15,558 nt of DNA. Source: Candidatus Roizmanbacteria bacterium RIFCSPHIGHO2_02_FULL_43_11 (GTDB lineage: Bacteria > Patescibacteriota > Microgenomatia > UBA1406 > HO2-37-13b). The stretch lies in contig MFZT01000047.1 of NCBI GenBank assembly GCA_001789515.1, positions 14,394 to 29,951 of the forward strand, in the 5' to 3' direction. Below, piece after piece: positions 14,229 through 15,558 of this stretch. Numbering within the stretch: position 1 is the stretch's first letter; every line of letters starts with the position of its first letter. The notes below the pieces were generated by a model. That model searched no databases. It was not told the origin of the DNA and saw only the letters and a list, made by a program, of their open reading frames with translations. A program made the position numbers and the translations under genes.

Positions 14229-14972
14229 TCAGTGAGAATTACTGTCAACATGTACGTCTGTTTGCAGGTCCTCAACTGTTTGTGTATCAGGAAGATCTGT
14301 CTGAGATTCTTGTACAGGAGAACCTGATTTGACTATCAGAAGCCCATTAATACCTCCCGGAACAATGCCTTTAACCTTTAAAAAGTTATCTCCAACCTCT
14401 ACAACAGATAATTTTCTCACTGTTACTGTTTCGTTACCTGTTTTCCCAGCCATTTTTTTTCCTTTATACACACGTCCCGGAGTAGTACCACTTCCAATCG
14501 AACCTGGTGCTCTTTCACGGTCAGACTGCCCATGGGTACGAGGACCACCTGCAAAACCATGGCGAGCTACTACACCTTGAAAACCTTTTCCTTTCGACGT
14601 CCCTGTAACATCTACAACATCGCCAACAGTGAACAATGCGTTTGCCTTAATCTCAAGGCCCGGTGTAAATGTGATATTTCTTACCTTCAGCCCTTTATCA
14701 ACTGACTGCGCGTCTATAAAGCGGATCTCTCGTAAAAAACGAAGCGGGGCTTTTATCCCCGCTTTCTTTGAAACACCAAGTCGTGTTTTCTTAATTTTTT
14801 TCATTTCGCACAATCCAAGTTGAATAGACCAGTATCCATCATTATCAGCAGTCTTAATAGCAGTAATGTAACACGGTGACGTATGAATTTCTGTGACAGG
14901 AATACGAACTCCTTCCTTTGTAAAGGACTGTTGTATTGACCCTTTTGTGCCCAAAATACCCTTTGCGATCAT
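14229..14972 (-). CDS. rplC: Ribosomal protein L3 (uL3) with acidic C-terminal tail
   Basis: Early-assembly 23S rRNA-binding protein, 247 aa. The start MIAKGILGTKGSIQQSF corresponds to MxGLIGKKVGMTQIF. VDVTGTSKGKGFQGVVARHG (after about residue 117) and GSIGSGTTPGRVYKGKKMAG are diagnostic. The last 30 or so residues (ending TVEDLQTDVHVDSNSH) form an acidic tail beyond the normal end. I chose the ATG at 14972. An in-frame TTG at 15017 would run through the terminator hairpin and add 15 atypical residues. First gene of the ribosomal cluster; the preceding leader looks like an attenuator. Confidence 0.96.
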   Translation of the reverse strand: MIAKGILGTKGSIQQSFTKEGVRIPVTEIHTSPCYITAIKTADNDGYWSIQLGLCEMKKIKKTRLGVSKKAGIKAPLRFLREIRFIDAQSVDKGLKVRNITFTPGLEIKANALFTVGDVVDVTGTSKGKGFQGVVARHGFAGGPRTHGQSDRERAPGSIGSGTTPGRVYKGKKMAGKTGNETVTVRKLSVVEVGDNFLKVKGIVPGGINGLLIVKSGSPVQESQTDLPDTQTVEDLQTDVHVDSNSH

Positions 14973-14975
14973 TTC

Positions 14976-15014
14976 AAAAAAAAAGACCCCAGATTGGGGC
15001 CCCAAACCCTGGTC
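14976..15014 (-). terminator. Intrinsic terminator in the L3 leader (probable attenuator)
   Basis: On the minus strand a 30-nt inverted repeat (15014 to 14985) has outer arms GACC/GGTC and a central perfect palindrome TTGGGGCCCCAA, with an internal mismatch region. It is followed directly by nine U residues (14984 to 14976). The U-tract ends 3 nt before the L3 ATG, so transcripts begun at the promoter at 15075-15103 must pass it to reach any ribosomal gene. The GC-rich stem plus U9 is a textbook intrinsic terminator shape. Confidence 0.75.
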
Positions 15015-15021
15015 CAATCTG
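14990..15021 (-). promoter_or_regulatory. Possible antiterminator stem competing with the terminator
   Basis: CAGATTGG (15021 to 15014) and CCAATCTG (14997 to 14990) on the transcript are a perfect 8-nt inverted repeat with a 16-nt loop. The 3' arm uses bases of the terminator's 3' arm, so the two structures exclude each other. A CCAATC at 15062-15057 could sequester the 5' arm. This gives a four-segment arrangement (1:2, 2:3, 3:4) of attenuator type. Pairing is seen; the switching is inferred. Confidence 0.5.
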
Positions 15022-15026
15022 TGAAA

Positions 15027-15065
15027 TTATGTATGTATGCCGATTACAAATCCAATGATTGGCAT
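15027..15065 (-). CDS. Possible 12-residue leader peptide MPIIGFVIGIHT
   Basis: A 13-codon frame lies between the promoter and the terminator, with ATG at 15065 and TAA at 15027. Four of its 12 residues are Ile. The ATG is 10 nt after the -10 box, so the transcript would be leaderless or nearly so. The frame covers the hairpin at 15034-15068, and a ribosome at its stop codon would cover the antiterminator 5' arm at 15014-15021. A frame this short can arise by chance; support is from position only. Confidence 0.3.
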   Translation of the reverse strand: MPIIGFVIGIHT

Positions 15066-15068
15066 GCA
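15034..15068 (-). promoter_or_regulatory. 5' hairpin of the L3 leader
   Basis: TGCATGCC (15068 to 15061) pairs with GGCATACA (15041 to 15034) on the transcript with one mismatch. The pairing starts right at the predicted transcription start. It encloses the CCAATC copy that could instead pair with GATTGG at 15019-15014. Confidence 0.45.
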
Positions 15069-15074
15069 AAATGG

Positions 15075-15103
15075 ATTATATACTATGCAAGGCGTCAAGT
15101 AAA
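15075..15103 (-). promoter_or_regulatory. Probable sigma-70-type promoter of the ribosomal cluster
   Basis: On the minus strand a perfect -10 hexamer TATAAT (15080 to 15075) lies 17 nt downstream of TTTACT (15103 to 15098), a 4-of-6 match to the -35 consensus. Transcription would start at about 15065-15068. The sequence around is A/T-rich. It is the only good pair in the 185-nt gap before L3. Confidence 0.65.
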
Positions 15104-15157
15104 GAAGAATATAGAGGGATGGAAGGATAGAGGTATAGTAAGAATGGGCAAGATGTT
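15104..15157. repeat. Purine/pyrimidine tract related to repeats A and B, inverted
   Basis: The spacer just after the stop of the 15158-15466 gene has a plus-strand purine run including ATAGAGGGATGGAAGGATAG. Its complement CTATCCTTCCATCCCTCTAT closely resembles CTACCCTTCCATCCTTCTAT in copy A. It is therefore a member of the same tract family placed in opposite orientation, without the 9-nt units. The tract is low in complexity, so part of the likeness may be compositional. Confidence 0.45.
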
Positions 15158-15466
15158 TTAGTCTCGGTCCTGGGCATCAGATACAACCCACCCTAAAGGT
15201 TCCTGGGAGCCACCAGATTCAGCAACCCGCATCAGTCCTTCCGCTCTGCGGACACGATATCTCGCCATATTTAAAGCTTCTTGCGCTCTTACCTGAAGTA
15301 TTTCGCAGATAATAATTCCGACTTCATTCATTTCATCACCATGTCCTGATGCTCGATTGAGTACGTCCAGAGCTTCATCTTTCCGGCATCGCCTCATTAA
15401 TTCGTCATATCGTGTTATAGCCATTTCTGCTAATGCCTGAGGGCTATGGGGATTTTGACGCTCCAT
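15158..15466 (-). CDS. Unknown 102-aa protein, predicted mostly helical
   Basis: I do not recognise this protein. It starts MERQNPHSPQALAEMAITRY and is rich in Glu, Arg, Ala and Met, with two amphipathic helix-like stretches (about 10-40 and 57-82) that resemble TPR or other helical-hairpin repeats. It has no signal peptide or membrane segment. Two cysteines are not in a metal motif. The C-terminus (GGSQEPLGWVVSDAQDRD) is probably flexible. It stands where S10 is often found, but bears no likeness to S10. The frame is long and free of stops with ordinary codon choice, but lacks a Shine-Dalgarno site and a clear promoter; a GC-rich hairpin sits 16 nt before the start. Confidence 0.55.
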   Translation of the reverse strand: MERQNPHSPQALAEMAITRYDELMRRCRKDEALDVLNRASGHGDEMNEVGIIICEILQVRAQEALNMARYRVRRAEGLMRVAESGGSQEPLGWVVSDAQDRD

Positions 15467-15481
15467 AATAGTGATGTGGGT

Positions 15482-15509
15482 CCCCCAGGCGCCAATTGGC
15501 GCCCGGGGG
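15482..15509. repeat. GC-rich palindromic hairpin
   Basis: CCCCC (15482-15486) and GGGGG (15505-15509) flank a perfect 16-bp palindrome GGCGCCAATTGGCGCC (15488-15503) with one A/C mismatch between. It can form a long stem in either strand. No U-tract follows on the minus strand, and only TTGTT follows on the plus strand, so it is at best a poor terminator. It stands out from the AT-rich surroundings. Confidence 0.7.
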
Positions 15510-15528
15510 TTGTTCCACCTGGCACGCT

Positions 15529-15544
15529 CCCGGCTTGCGCCGGG
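15529..15544. repeat. Second GC-rich hairpin
   Basis: CCCGGC, a TTGC tetraloop and GCCGGG form a perfect 6-bp stem 20 nt from the first hairpin. Neither strand shows a U-tract. The pair of nearby palindromes resembles a REP/BIME-type extragenic element. Confidence 0.55.
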
Positions 15545-15558
15545 GAAGAAATCTTGTA

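Noticed and set aside
14973..15017. A longer L3 start at the TTG at 15017
   Set aside because: The extra 15 residues come from the terminator hairpin and U-tract (a Phe run) and do not fit the L3 family start.
15075..15098. TTGACG as the -35 box with the TATAAT
   Set aside because: The spacing is only 12 nt; TTTACT gives the normal 17 nt.
15482..15510. Intrinsic terminator at the GC-rich hairpin
   Set aside because: No run of U follows on either strand beyond TTGTT.

Overview
The window is a single, almost gap-free ribosomal protein supercluster, read entirely on the minus strand (from about 15.5 kb down to 1). It joins the classical S10, spc and alpha operons. In transcription order it holds a small unknown gene, then L3-L4-L23-L2-L22-S3-L16-L29-S17-L14-L24-L5-S14-S19-S8-L6-L18-S5-L15-SecY-L33-Adk-Map-IF1-L36-S13-S11-S4-RpoA-L17 and the start of L13. 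L33 (58 aa) and L36 (37 aa) are very short genes. Most junctions are 4-nt ATGA overlaps or gaps of 1 to 20 nt, so the cluster is probably transcribed in long units and translated in a coupled way.

The organism is most likely a Candidate Phyla Radiation (Patescibacteria) bacterium, perhaps a Microgenomates-type lineage. S5 is followed directly by L15 with no L30, a loss typical of that radiation. The genome is AT-rich, genes are tightly packed, S14 and S4 lack zinc cysteines, adenylate kinase has a minimal LID, L2 has a shortened N-terminus, and nearly every start codon lacks a Shine-Dalgarno sequence. S10 is not next to L3. The lineage call is inference from content, not from a tree.

Region by region: 15467-15558 holds two GC-rich hairpins. 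15158-15466 is a 102-aa gene of unknown function. 14973-15157 is the leader of the ribosomal cluster, with a good promoter, a possible 12-codon leader peptide, and a strong intrinsic terminator whose U-tract ends 4 nt before the L3 ATG. An 8-nt perfect inverted repeat could form a competing antiterminator. This looks like an attenuator controlling the whole cluster and is the most interesting element here. 9292-14972 is the S10 operon and first part of the spc operon. In 8083-9010, S19 has moved from its usual place after L2 to between S14 and S8, and the S19-S8 pair is flanked by two related spacer repeats of about 110 nt. A third, shorter relative lies before L16. 3157-8082 is the rest of spc plus L33, Adk, Map, IF1 and L36. 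1-3087 is the alpha operon running into L13.

Together the genes make most of the large-subunit and many small-subunit proteins, the alpha subunit of RNA polymerase, the SecY channel for membrane protein insertion, the aminopeptidase that trims initiator methionine, an initiation factor and the kinase that balances adenylate nucleotides.
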